From Adenanthera pavonina (lineage: Eukaryota > Streptophyta > Magnoliopsida > Fabales > Fabaceae): 64,000 bases of DNA. The position numbers and the translations under genes were made by a program. Below, one piece after another: positions 42,109 through 52,201 of this stretch. The stretch is from the NCBI GenBank assembly GCA_026686845.1, contig JAIVEN010000040.1:620001-684000 (forward strand). The letters are read 5' to 3'. The notes under the pieces are model-generated. The model made no database searches. It worked only from the letters and a program-made list of their open reading frames with translations, and was not told where the DNA came from. Within the stretch, counting starts at the first letter, position 1. Every line of letters starts with the position of its first letter.

Positions 42109-45100
42109 TAATGATTTGTGTTTAGTTTGAAGAAACGAGCTCAATTTCACTCCGTCATGGCGTCATTTTTGCCAAAGAATCCATCTTTAAGAAAATGCAT
42201 CGAAAAGCATCAAAATGTAAAACCTCACAAAATTACCAACACGAAGTCACCTAGTCTGTTTATACGGCTTCCTCCGAGTGGTTTTAGCAGAGTTTCAAAA
42301 AATGAACACAATCGGATTCCTCTTTCACCTGATTCTTTTCAAAAGTACCAGGTTTCGCGACATTCACCATGACACTCAAGCGAGGAAAATCGTAAAAAAT
42401 TTGGAAATGTAAGCGAGCTAGTGAGTTTCTACGGCTTACTCACAACGATTTGTGCCTAGTTGGAAGAAACAAGCTCAATTTGACTCCGTCATGGTGTCAT
42501 TTTGGCCAAAGAATCCATCTTTAAGAAAATGCATCGAAAAGCATCAAAATGTAAAACCTCACAAAATTAGCAACATAAACTGACGTAGTCAGTTTATACG
42601 GCTTCCTCACAGCGATTTCAGCATAGTTTCATGAAATGAACACAATTGGATTCCTCTTTCACCTGATTTTGTTCAAAAGTACCAGGTTTCACGACATTCA
42701 TCGTGATACTCCGGTGAGGAAAATTGTACAAAATTTGCAATTTTATGATGGCTATAAAGTTGATACTGCTTACTCACAACGATTTGTGTCTAGTTGGAAG
42801 AAACAAGCTGAATTTGACTCCGTCATGGCGTCATTTTGGCCAACGAGTCCATCTTTAAGAAAATGCATCGAAAAGCATCAAAATGTAAAACCTCACAAAA
42901 TTAGCAATATGGAGTGACCTAGCCAGTTTATATGGTTCCTCACAGTGATTTGAGCATAGTTTCAAGAAACGAACACAGTCAGATTCCTCTTTCACCTGAT
43001 TCTGTTCAAAAGTTCCAGGTTTCACAACATTCACCGTGACACTCCGGCGAGGAAAATCATACAAAATTTGGAATTTTCAGCAAGCTAGAGAGTTTACACG
43101 GCTTACTCACAATGATTTGTGTCTAGTTGGAGGAAACGAGCTCAATTTGACTCCGTCATCGTGTCATTTATGCCAAAGAATCCATCTTTATGAAAATGCA
43201 TCGAAAAGCATCAAAATGTAAAACGTCACGACGTTAGCAACATGAAGTGACCTAATCAGTTTATATGGCTTCCTCACAATTGTTTGAGCATAGTTTCATG
43301 AAATGAACACAATCGGATTCCTCCTTCACCTGATTTTGCTCAAAAGTACCAGGCTTCACAACATTCACCGTGACACTCCAGTGAAGAAAATCATACAAAA
43401 TTTTAAATTTTAAGCAAGCTAGAGAGTTTATATGACTTACTGACAACGATTTGTGCCTGCTTGGAAGAAACAAGCTCAAGTTGACTCCGTCATGACGTCA
43501 TTTTGGCCAAAGGATCCAACTTTAAGAAAATGCATCGAAAAGCATCAAAATGTAAAACCTCACAAAATTACCAACACGAAGTCACCTAGTCAGTTTATAC
43601 GGCTTCCTCCGAGCAATTTTAGCAGAGTTTCACAAAATGAACACAATCGGATTCCTCCTTCACCTGATTCTTTTCAAAAGTACCAGGTTTCACGACATTC
43701 ACCGTGACACTAAGGTAAGGAAAATCATACAAAATTTGGAATTTTAAGCAAGCTAGAGAGTTTATACGGCTTACTCACAACGATTTATGCCTAGTTGGAA
43801 GAAACGAGCTCAATTTGGCTCCGTCATGGCTTCATTTTGGCCAACGAGTCCATCTTTAACAAAATGCATCGAAAAGCATCAAAATGTAAAATCTAACAAA
43901 ATTAGCAACTTGAAGTAACCTAGTCAGTTCATACGGCTTCCTCACAGCGATTTGAGAAGAGTTTCAAAAAATGAGCACAAACGGATTGCTTTTTCACCTG
44001 ATTTTGTTCAAAAGTACCAGGTTTTATGACATTCACAGTGACACTTCGGCGAGGAAAATCATACAAATTTTGGAATTTTAAGCAAGGTAGAGAGTTTATA
44101 CGGCTTACTCACAATGATTTGTGCCTAGTTGGAAGAAACGAGCTCATGTGGACTCCGTCATGATGTCATTTTGGCCAAAGGATCTAACTTTAAGAAAATG
44201 CATCGAAAACATCAAAATGTAAAACCTCACGAAATTAGCAACATGAAGTGACCTAGTCAGTTTATACGGCTTCCTCACAGTGATTTGAGCATAGTCTCGT
44301 GAAATGAACACAATTGGATTCCTCTTTCACCTGATTTTATTCAAAAGTACCAGGTTTCACGACATTCACCGTGACACTGCGGTGAGGAAAATCGTACAAA
44401 ATTTGGAATTTTAAGCAAGCTAGCGAGTATATACGGCTTACTCGCAATGATTTGTGTCTAGTTGGAGGAAACGAGCTCAATTTGACTCCGTCATGGCGTC
44501 ATTTTTGCCAAAGAATCCATCTTCAAGAAAATGCATCGAAAAGCATCAAAATGTAAAACCTCATGAAATTAGCATTATGAAGTGACCTAGTCAGTTTATA
44601 CGGCTTCCTCACAGTGATTTGAGCATAGTTTCGTGAAATGAACACAATCGGATTCCTCTTTCACCTAATTCTGTTCAAAACTACCAGGTTTCACGACATT
44701 CACCGTGACACTCTGGCGAGGAAAATCGTACAAAATTTGGAATTTTAAGCAAGCTAGAGAGTTTATACAGTTTACTCACAACGATTTGTGTCTAGTTGGA
44801 GGAAACGAGCTCAATTTGACTCCGTCATGGCATCATTTTTGCCAAAGAATCCATCTTTAAGAAAATGCATCGAAAAGCCTCAAAATGTAAGACCTCACGA
44901 AATTAGCAACATGAAGTGACCTACTCAGTTTATATGGCTTCCTCACAGTGATTTGAGCATAGTTTCGTGAAATGAACACAATCGGATTCCTCTTTCACCT
45001 GATTTTGTTCATAAGTACCAGGTTTCACGACATTCACCGTCACACACCGGCGAGCAAAATCATACAAAATTTGGAATTTTAAGCGAGCTAGAAAGTTTAT

Positions 45101-45408
45101 ATGGCTTACTCACAACGATTTGTGCCTAGTTGGAAGAAACGAGCTCAAGTTGACTCCGTCATGACGTCATTTTGGCCCAAGGATCCAACTTTACGAAAAT
45201 GCATCGAAAAGCATCAAAATGTAAAACCTCACGAAATTAGCAACATGAAGTGACCTAGTCAGTTTATACGGCTTCCTCACAGCGATTTCAGTATAGTTTC
45301 ATGAAATGAACATAATCGGATTCCTCTTTCACCTGATTTTGTTCAAAAGTACCAGGTTTCATGACATTCACCATGACACTCCGGCGAGCAAAATCATACA
45401 AAATTTGG

Positions 45409-45490
45409 TTTCTTCACTTTCTTGACTTTTTACAGAAAATTTTTAATCTTCCCAATTCACCCCCCTCTTAAGAAGCCAGCCTATCTATCA
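45409..45490 (+). mobile_element. 3' end of a copia (SIRE-like) LTR, truncated at the satellite boundary
   Basis: The stretch 'cttgactttttacagaaaat ... cacccccctctt ... tatctatca' aligns with the last ~80 bp of the solo LTR at 60477-61864, including the run 'ttcacccccctctt' and the closing CA. Its left part is missing and the satellite begins at once. The right flank is the interior of a gypsy LTR, so the copia LTR had inserted in that LTR before the left side was lost. Confidence 0.75.
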
Positions 45491-46029
45491 GAATTTTCAT
45501 ATTATTGAGATTCTGTCCAAATCTCACTCCAATATCTAACATTTTTAGGCCCCAGTTTTGCCTAAGGAGATGAAATACCAAACTGATAAGGAAATGATGT
45601 CCAAGTCATATTATGGTTTGTATTACATTATGTAGGACTAGATGATGTATAAAATTCTATAATGTAAATTATAATGTTCTGATAATGAATTATTTTGTTC
45701 CTATACTTTGGTGTTTAAATTTCCTTATTCATTGTTTATGCTTCATTACTAACATAATAGTGTCTATAAAATTTGAAATTTACTGTAGCAGTAAAGTGTG
45801 AATCAACATTTTGACTTTAAAATAGATATCATCAGCTTTCCATAGAACTTGAAATCAACTTAATACAATTTTTATAGAATTAGTTATGAATTTTCAAAGT
45901 TCAGTAAAATTTTATGACTTAAGCTTAATCTATGCGAAATTAAGGGCTCATTTGCTTTGAAATCACTTTATTTTAAAACCTTAATCATGAAATCATACAT
46001 GTTTAATGGTTGTAAATTAAGGTGTTACA
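45491..46029 (+). mobile_element. 3' part of the host gypsy 5' LTR
   Basis: AT-rich sequence ending in 'aaggtgttaca', immediately followed by a primer-binding site. The stretch 'gattctgtccaaatctcactcc' resembles 'gattttcccaaatctcaccc' at 51228 in the nested 2.55-kb solo LTR, suggesting related LTR families. The LTR start is lost with the copia fragment and satellite junction on the left. No 3' LTR partner exists in the window, so LTR divergence cannot date this element. Confidence 0.7.
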
Positions 46030-46034
46030 TTTTT

Positions 46035-46048
46035 TGGTATCCGAGCAG
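46035..46048 (+). other. Primer-binding site (initiator tRNA-Met type)
   Basis: 'tggtatccgagcag' lies 5 bp after the LTR end. It matches the usual plant form tggtatcagagc with one substitution within that stretch. The position fixes the + orientation of the host element. Confidence 0.8.
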
Positions 46049-46155
46049 AAGATTCAGGTAAGGACAACATGAATTCTGTTTTGAAAGTAATTTAGTTAGA
46101 ATGTTGATTCTTTAAGGTAGGAACTGAGTGCATTGTTACTCCTGAAACAGATACC

Positions 46156-47040
46156 ATGCCTATTGAAGGAAGTTGCAAGACACCAAATAGCCAAGGCTAG
46201 ATTAGCCTTGAGAGTTCAGACTCCTCTGGTTCATCAAAAGGATCGGGTGAACATTCATTAGCTCCTCAATCACCCCAGCTAGCATCATATCCTCACGATA
46301 TACCAGGTTTAGAGGTTGAAAATTTAGTAGATCCAGATCTAGCTGGCTATCCAGAGCTCCCAGAAGATGAGCTATTCAATGAAGAATAAGAGGAATATTT
46401 AAAAGTCAATAGTTCATAGCAAGCACAATACATAGTGTTATAGGATGAAGGATCACATGCAGTTAACCTGTATGAGTGCTATGATATAAGGAGAGATGTG
46501 ATCAATGTTCTCCGAGGGTGTATCGTGAGAGGAGATTGGACAACAATGGACAACAAGAAAATGATCACAGAAGAATGATAGAGTTCTTGAACCATTTTCT
46601 AGAGTACCAGAGGGAAATCGGTACATAGTTATGCAATTCCTAGAATAATTTGGATGGAGATACTCTCAAGTATTATTATTCCTGACACTTGGTTTTAGAC
46701 CCCCATCAAAGATATTATATGGGGTGACTTAGAAGAGTATTGTATAATGGAGCTTATTGCAGAGCTAAAAATACATGTGCAACGACGTTGGGCTAAGGAG
46801 GTGAGAAGATAATTTCAAGAAAGATATCAACTAATGGAAGAACAAGGTGAGAATGAAATTGAAGAAGATCCTGAGATGGAGGAAGAACTTAATGAATGAG
46901 AAGAAGAAGAACCTATGGAAGAAGATAATGAAAGAAAACCTAAGGGAGGAAGACAAATCGGAAATCATATCATTGGATGACTATGACGAGGGATCCTCAG
47001 TTTAGAGTGATGCATCTTCATAAACAAATGAATGTAGTGT
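46156..47040 (+). pseudogene. Degenerate acidic ORF upstream of gag
   Basis: From the ATG at 46156 a frame reads a Ser/Pro/Glu/Asp-rich protein (LAPQSPQLASYPHDIPGLEV, then a stretch ending ELPEDELFNEE). It carries several in-frame stops and at least one shift before a Glu-rich end around 46850-47020 (EEDKSEIISLDDYDEGSS). It lies between the primer site and gag in a different frame from gag. I do not recognise the protein. Extra ORFs upstream of gag are known in some plant gypsy groups such as Ogre; whether this was a real product is uncertain. Confidence 0.4.
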
Positions 47041-47269
47041 GTGTTAGTAGTGACATTTTTGAATGTAAATAGAAGTCACTTAAATCCTTTAGTTTCATGA
47101 ACTCCTTATATATGTTAGGAAACGACACTTATGTGTATCCATATATGAACAGCATAAAGATATGTAAATTAAATGATATATGAATGAAACTATGTTTTAG
47201 ATACTTGAGTGATATGGAAATTTTTTTCTATGTTCCCAAATTCTTAGAAAAAAAAAAAGAAAAGCAAAC

Positions 47270-48367
47270 ATGATGAATACCAGAAATGGTATCCAAACTG
47301 CCAATGAAAAGAAAACACAAGAAATGGCATTGCAAGCAATTCTAAGGCAGCTAGAACAACAAGAAGTTATACAGTAATTGCAGGAAACTATAAATGCTAA
47401 AAAACAAAACCCTGCAAATGTAGTATCACAAGCAAATCCACCACCACCAGCAAACCTTTCTATCCACCCTGAATCTTCGAGACCCGAGGTGGAACAAAAT
47501 CAAATTATACTCCAATTCTATAAGCATCAACCACTATCATTCGATGGTAAATTTGATGTACAAGAGGCAGAGCATTGGATCATTAAACTAGAGAAGATAT
47601 TCCAAGTAATAAAATGTGGTTTAGAAACCAAAGCTCTGTTAGCTACCCGCATGTTGGAAAGAGAAGCAGATAAATGGTGGATGAATACTGAATTAATCTT
47701 AAGAGGTAGAAACGTCCCTATTACTTGGGAATTATTTTTAGAACAATTTCACAAAAAATACTTCCCAAGATCAATCAGGGATGAGAAGGAGGAAGAATTT
47801 ATTACTATTAAATAGGGAGAAAAAGAATCAGTACATGAGTATGTGGCATGATTCATCGAACTTTCAAGATATTTCACTTACCTACAAGAAAGAGAGGATG
47901 AGAGATGGAGAATATAGAAATTAGAAAGAGGATCAAAGGTAGCCATAAATGAGAGAATGACTCCTATGCAAATAAAAACCTTCAATAATTTAGTGGAGAT
48001 TTACAGGATTACTAAAAATAGTTTGAATCATGAGAATTTGCAAGAGGGTAACTCAAGAGGAAATAAAAGATTAGCCAAAGGAAGGAATAATAAAGGAAGA
48101 GGATCATGGATTGGAAACAAGAGATTCAGAGGGAATAATAGGAGGTATAATCTGGGGAACCAGTGGAATGCAGTCACTACTAATCCAATTTGTCAACAAT
48201 GTAGAACGAGTCACAGTCATAGGCCCTGTCTTCCAGGTCGGGGACCTGGTGTTATGTGTTACAAATGTGGAAAGGCTAGACATGTTTCCCAAGAATGCAA
48301 TGAGACAGCTAGTCGAGGACTTGGTGTTATGTGTTATAGATGTGGCGGGGTTAGCCACATGGCCTAG
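47270..48367 (+). pseudogene. gag: gag of the host gypsy element (nucleocapsid with two zinc knuckles)
   Basis: The structural polyprotein that forms the retrotransposon particle. ATG codons at 47270 and 47273 are in frame with the rest, whereas the 145-codon frame at 47378 begins after a stop. The capsid-like region reads LSFDGKFDVQEAEHWI, then MLEREADKWW and FHKKYFPRSIRDEKEEEF, typical of plant Ty3 gag. After a basic Arg/Lys/Gly/Asn stretch come two CCHC knuckles, CYKCGKARHVSQEC and CYRCGGVSHMA-stop-DC. In-frame stops occur near 47375, 47813-47815, about 47849, about 47920 and 48365. Each fits a single C-to-T or G-to-A change (Gln, Arg or Trp codons). The frame continues into protease, as expected for one gag-pol polyprotein. 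Confidence 0.9.
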
Positions 48368-48457
48368 GATTGCAATTCGGAAGTAACTCGCACCAGACAG
48401 TAGGCACGAGGGAGAGTGTTTGCGTTGACCTAGCAGGAGGCTCGTAAGTCATCTAAT

Positions 48458-48859
48458 TTGATTGAAGGTACGATTAAGATATATGATTATCTTGTGAATG
48501 CATTGTTTGATTCAGGTGCTAGCCATTTGTTTATATCTTATGACTGTGCTGGGAGGTTGGGTCTGGCTATGCATGTGTTGTCATATGATTTGATTGTTTC
48601 CACTCCAATAAGGATGAAGGCCATTACTGCCCATGTGTGCCTAAATTGCCTTGTCCAGTATAGAGACCTTTGCATCACTGTAGATTTGATTTGTTTGCCT
48701 ATTTTTGATATTGATGTCATAATTGGTATGAACTGGTTGTCTGTAAACCATGTTTTCCTAAACTGTGCCAATAAAAATTTGAACCTCCCTACCAATGAAA
48801 AGATACCAGATACTGAGACTAAGCTTAATTTCATAACAACCACCCAAGCTGAGAGATAA
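48458..48859 (+). pseudogene. Aspartic protease domain of the host gypsy element
   Basis: Retropepsin that cleaves the gag-pol polyprotein. The active-site motif is LFDSGASHLFIS (DSGA instead of DTGA, common in plant gypsy proteases), and the second conserved block reads FDIDVIIGMNWLS. It lies in the same frame as gag (offset divisible by 3), so no frameshift separates them. Stops in the linker (48400-48435, both in Gln-like positions) and at 48857 break the product. A 101-codon open frame on the opposite strand is a shadow. Confidence 0.85.
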
Positions 48860-48937
48860 TTAAAAAAAGTATGTCAGGGATTTGTAGTTTTCTTTTCAGC
48901 AAAAGTTGAAGTAGAAGAAGGAATTGAGGAGATTCCG

Positions 48938-49473
48938 GTGGTGAAAGAATTCCCTAAAGTGTTTCCAAAGGAAATCACCGATCTACCACCAGAGAGAGGG
49001 TTAGAGTTTAATATTGATATTGTACCTAGAGCAGGACCTATTTCCAAAGCATCTTATAGAATGGCCCCTAATGAAATGATTGAACTAAAGAACAAATTGA
49101 ACAGTTGTTGGAAAATGGTTTTATTAGACCTAGTATTTCACCCTGGGGAGCTCCTGTACTATTTGTTAAAAAGAAAGATGAAAGCCTTAGATTATGTATT
49201 GACTATAGAAAACTTAACAAGGTAACCATCAAGAACAAATATCCTTTAGCCCGAACTGATAATTTACTAGATCAACTGGCAAAAGCCATTGTATTTTCAA
49301 AAGTTGATTTAAGATCAAGTTATCATCAATTAAGGGTTAAGGCAGAAGATGTTCCCAAGACTGCTTTCAGGTCTAGATATGGGCATTGTGAATTCTTAGT
49401 TATGTCATTTGGTCTTACCAATGCACCAGCTATTTTCATAGGCTATATGAATAGGATTTTCTGACCGTATTTA
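48938..49473 (+). pseudogene. Reverse transcriptase, N-terminal half (host gypsy)
   Basis: RNA-dependent DNA polymerase that copies the element. It begins with the linker FPKVFPKEITDLPPERGLEF. A frameshift near 49100-49135 moves the reading to the frame that gives ENGFIRPSISPWGAPVLFVK and LCIDYRKLNKVTIKNKYPL. The first catalytic Asp is in FSKVDLRSSYHQL, followed by TAFRSRYGHCEFLVMSFGLT and NAPA. After MNRIF an in-frame TGA (49462-49464) precedes PYL, where the solo LTR interrupts it; the reading continues at 52023. Confidence 0.9.
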
Positions 49474-52022
49474 TGTAATATCCTAAAATTTCTCTTAAAT
49501 GTTTAAAGTCCAATATTTTAAAATTTATAAGGAATTTGTAAAAATGGATATACGTCATTTTCTATGATTTAAGGCAAAGAGGTCAATTGTCTCGGTCAGA
49601 AGGAAAAATGAGAAAATGACCATTTTACTCCTGGAAAAAAAAGGAAAAAAAAAAAGAAAGAACGAGAGAAGAATTCGAAAGCGGCGGACGTAACGCGTGA
49701 ATGAAACAGATTTTAGGAATTTTTGGGGAAAATTGCACCTAATGACCTAAAAGTTTTAAAAATTATAAATATATCTCGGGTCAAGGGCATTTTTGTAAAT
49801 ATGAAAAAATTATAGTGAAAATGAAGCTCTCATTGAGTTAAGACCAGTGGAATACAGTATGGAATTTATTAAGATCAAAATAATATTTATTCGGTAATTA
49901 GGATTTAATATTAATATCTTACCCGATAAAAGTCAGTCTGGACTATAGAAAGAGGCAGTATTCATTCAAAAAAAATGTGTGGATTTTATATTTGACCAAT
50001 TGGGATAAGTATATTATGATAATTTTATATCCCAATATAATTATAATTTATATTCCAATAATAATAAAATATACTGCTAAAGTAGCTTTATTTGTCCAGA
50101 CCGGTTCAGGTTATATCTGGATAAGTAAAAACCTGAAATTTTTGGACCAAAATACTCCCCATTTTGTGCTCCACCAACTGCACATGGGAAAATATATTAT
50201 TTAATTATTTATGTCATTTTCTTAAAGGATTATCAAGAGCTTTCAAGAATGATTTGGTGGCAAAATATGATTGGTCCTATTTGTCTATATAATGATCCCT
50301 CTTGGCCGACCTTAGCAAGAGAGAAAGAGAGGGAGTGAAGTCTGAAACACCAAGAAAAGAAAGGAAAAATGTGAGGGAGAAGAGAAGAAAAGAAAGGAAG
50401 GAAATCACGCCAAAAATTAAGGTAAATCTCCTTTCTTGATTCTCTAGTATTTTAGTTATGATTTTAAGAAGATAGCCATGGTTGCCCAGAGTGTTCTTCC
50501 TTTTCCATTGGGTCTTTAATTTCATTTTTGGTATGGGTTTATGAAAAGAAGGGGTTTTGATGCCATAAAGATTTGAGAAAAACATAAGATTAAGTGAAAG
50601 GAATAAGATTTGATATATTTGGAAGCAAGTTTTGAAGAATTTCCTTCTTCCCTCTTACACTCCTGTTTTGGACAGTTTAATATGATAGGAAAGAGTTGGA
50701 TTTTCATTATTTTGATGCTAAAAATGGATTTCTTGGGTCCAAATTAGCTAAAAATAAGTATTGGATTCAAGGAGAACCAAGAGATAAAGAATTTGGATTT
50801 TTAGAGCTTTAGTAAGACTTTGTAAAGCAACCTTTGTTTTGAGTTGATTAAGTTGGTAGTGAATGATGTTTTTGGACTTGTGGAAGTTCAAGAAAGCTAG
50901 TGGAGGTTTTGGTTTCAAGTGCAAAAGCAAAAGAAAACATAAAAGGTAGCTAAGTTTCATATTCTTGCTTTATGTTCTTTCATTGTCTTTCTATGACTAA
51001 ATTGTGTTGCCATATTGCAATTGTGATTTCTTGGATTGGTTTGGCTGTAAAATGAGGGGTTTTATTCCCTGGGATGTCCATTTTCTAAGCCGGTATGCTG
51101 CCAAATTTTTTTATGACCAATGTGGCAATTTATTGTTTAAAGGTGATTGATGTGATTAAATATGATCAAATGTGAGTTATGTGACATGATTGACATAATT
51201 GCATGAAATGTAACTTGCTACTAAGATTTTCCCAAATCTCACCCCCAAGCACCAACATGATAGGTTCAAGTGATGGCAAGATCCCCAAGAAGACAAGAGA
51301 CAAGGAGAAGATTAATGATGATTAGATTTATAGCTACCTTGATTGCTTGTTTTCTTGTAATTATGTGTGAAATCATATGTATTTTCATGAAGCTGTGTTT
51401 TGTTGCTATAATGTTCCTTTAGAGTTATTGTGATGTTAAGAATATATTTTGGAAGAGTTTGAATCATGTAAGTAGGTTATGTAATTAGTTTTTGGAAGTT
51501 GGTATGTCATTCTGTCCATGATGCGCACTGATCAGTTATACAGTTACTGTTCATTATAAATTCAGTTTTCTATATAATTGTTATATATTTTTGGAAATTA
51601 GACATATAGAACTTTCCAAAGAGCCAAAGATCACTTCATTTGGATAAGTATACGAATTGTTATGAATTTTTGAAGATGGCTCAGAAAATCTGGGAAAGTA
51701 GTTTTGACCAAATGAATAGTATACTTCAACGAATTTTATGAATGAATCAGCTCGATAAAGTCCCAGTTATATATTTTTTCCATGTAGGAAATAGTTTTAG
51801 CTATTTTTAGAGACTTGAATCATCCTCATATGATTTTTCTATATTTAGTTATGAGTTTTCAAAATTTAGCTAGGAAAATCAAATTACCAAATGATTAGTA
51901 TTTTTGAAAAAATTGAATTTTTCTCATTCAATTTTCTAATGATTCAAGCTTCTAAATTAGCTCATTTAGCATTATATATGCTATCATACATGGGAAATAG
52001 TGTAAGAAAGTAAGTTATGACA
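49474..52022 (+). mobile_element. Solo LTR (2549 bp) of a gypsy element, inserted in the RT gene
   Basis: Starts TGTAATATCC and ends GTTATGACA (TG...CA). It is flanked by 'attta' (49469-49473) and 'tttta' (52023-52027), a 5-bp target duplication with one change. The RT reading stops on the left and resumes on the right. No internal region is present, so it is a solo LTR left by LTR-LTR recombination. The start resembles Tekay-type LTRs. A TATA-like 'tctatataatg' near 50283 is followed by a purine-rich stretch (50315-50400), plausibly the R/leader start. The small open frames inside it have no recognisable product. Transcription direction + is inferred from the TATA element. Confidence 0.8.
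50283..50294 (+). promoter_or_regulatory. TATA-like box in the 2.55-kb solo LTR
   Basis: 'gtctatataatg' inside an AT-rich LTR, about 810 bp from its start, as expected near the U3/R border. Start site not determined. Confidence 0.4.
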
Positions 52023-52201
52023 TTTTAGGTCAATTTGTTGTGGTCTATATTGATGATATACCTGTGTACTCCAAATATCCTGAGGAGCATGAGAGACATT
52101 TGCGAATTGTTTTGGAAACCTTACAAGGAAAGAAATTGTATGTTAAACTCAGCAAATGTAAGTTTTGGCTCACAGAAGTCCAGTTTTTAGGGCATATTGT
52201 G
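52023..52201 (+). pseudogene. Reverse transcriptase catalytic core (host gypsy)
   Basis: Reads QFVVVYIDDIPVYSK, containing the YIDD catalytic pair, then HLRIVLETLQGKKLYVKLSK, CKFWLTEVQFLGHIV. It is the direct continuation of the piece ending at 49473. It breaks again after GHIV where the non-autonomous element begins at 52202. Within this 60-residue piece no stop or shift is seen. Confidence 0.9.

Larger units (their letters stand above)
19371..45408 (+). repeat. 334-bp dimeric satellite, right (diverged) domain
   Basis: Same A+B dimer as the left domain but a different subfamily. B reads 'gacctagtcagtttatacgg' with 'acaatcggattcctctttc', and A commonly reads 'gatttgtgcctagttgg' and 'cccaaggatccaac'. 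The switch is at 'taacagacctagag' near 19371, without any inserted element. Dimers here differ more from each other, with local blocks of similar units, and three junctions break the A-B-A-B register. The array ends inside a B monomer at 45408 ('caaaatttgg'). Many open frames of 60-93 codons recur here at multiples of 334 bp; 334 is not divisible by 3, so they cannot join into a long frame and are not annotated as genes. Confidence 0.95.

Noticed and set aside
23085..43707. Recurrent 84-codon frames in the satellite (23085, 25088, 37916, 38250, 40252, 42118, 43453) as possible genes
   Set aside because: They recur at the 334-bp period (37916 and 38250 are exactly 334 apart), start inside the A monomer and simply follow the repeat. 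There is no long frame, conserved start context or recognised domain.
1..45408. CRISPR-like array
   Set aside because: The whole 334 bp is repeated; there are no short repeats separated by unique spacers, and all surrounding elements are plant retrotransposons.
1..45408. CENP-B box in the satellite
   Set aside because: I looked for the TTCG....A..CGGG pattern in typical A and B monomers and found no convincing match.
48104..48843. Frames 48104-48358 minus, 48111-48386 plus and 48538-48843 minus
   Set aside because: They are shadows of the gag zinc-knuckle and protease frames, which carry clear motifs.
50277..50960. Minus-strand frames 50277-50585, 50522-50707 and 50748-50960 as genes
   Set aside because: They lie inside the 2.55-kb solo LTR, overlap each other in different frames, are low-complexity Phe/Leu/Lys strings and lack any recognised domain.
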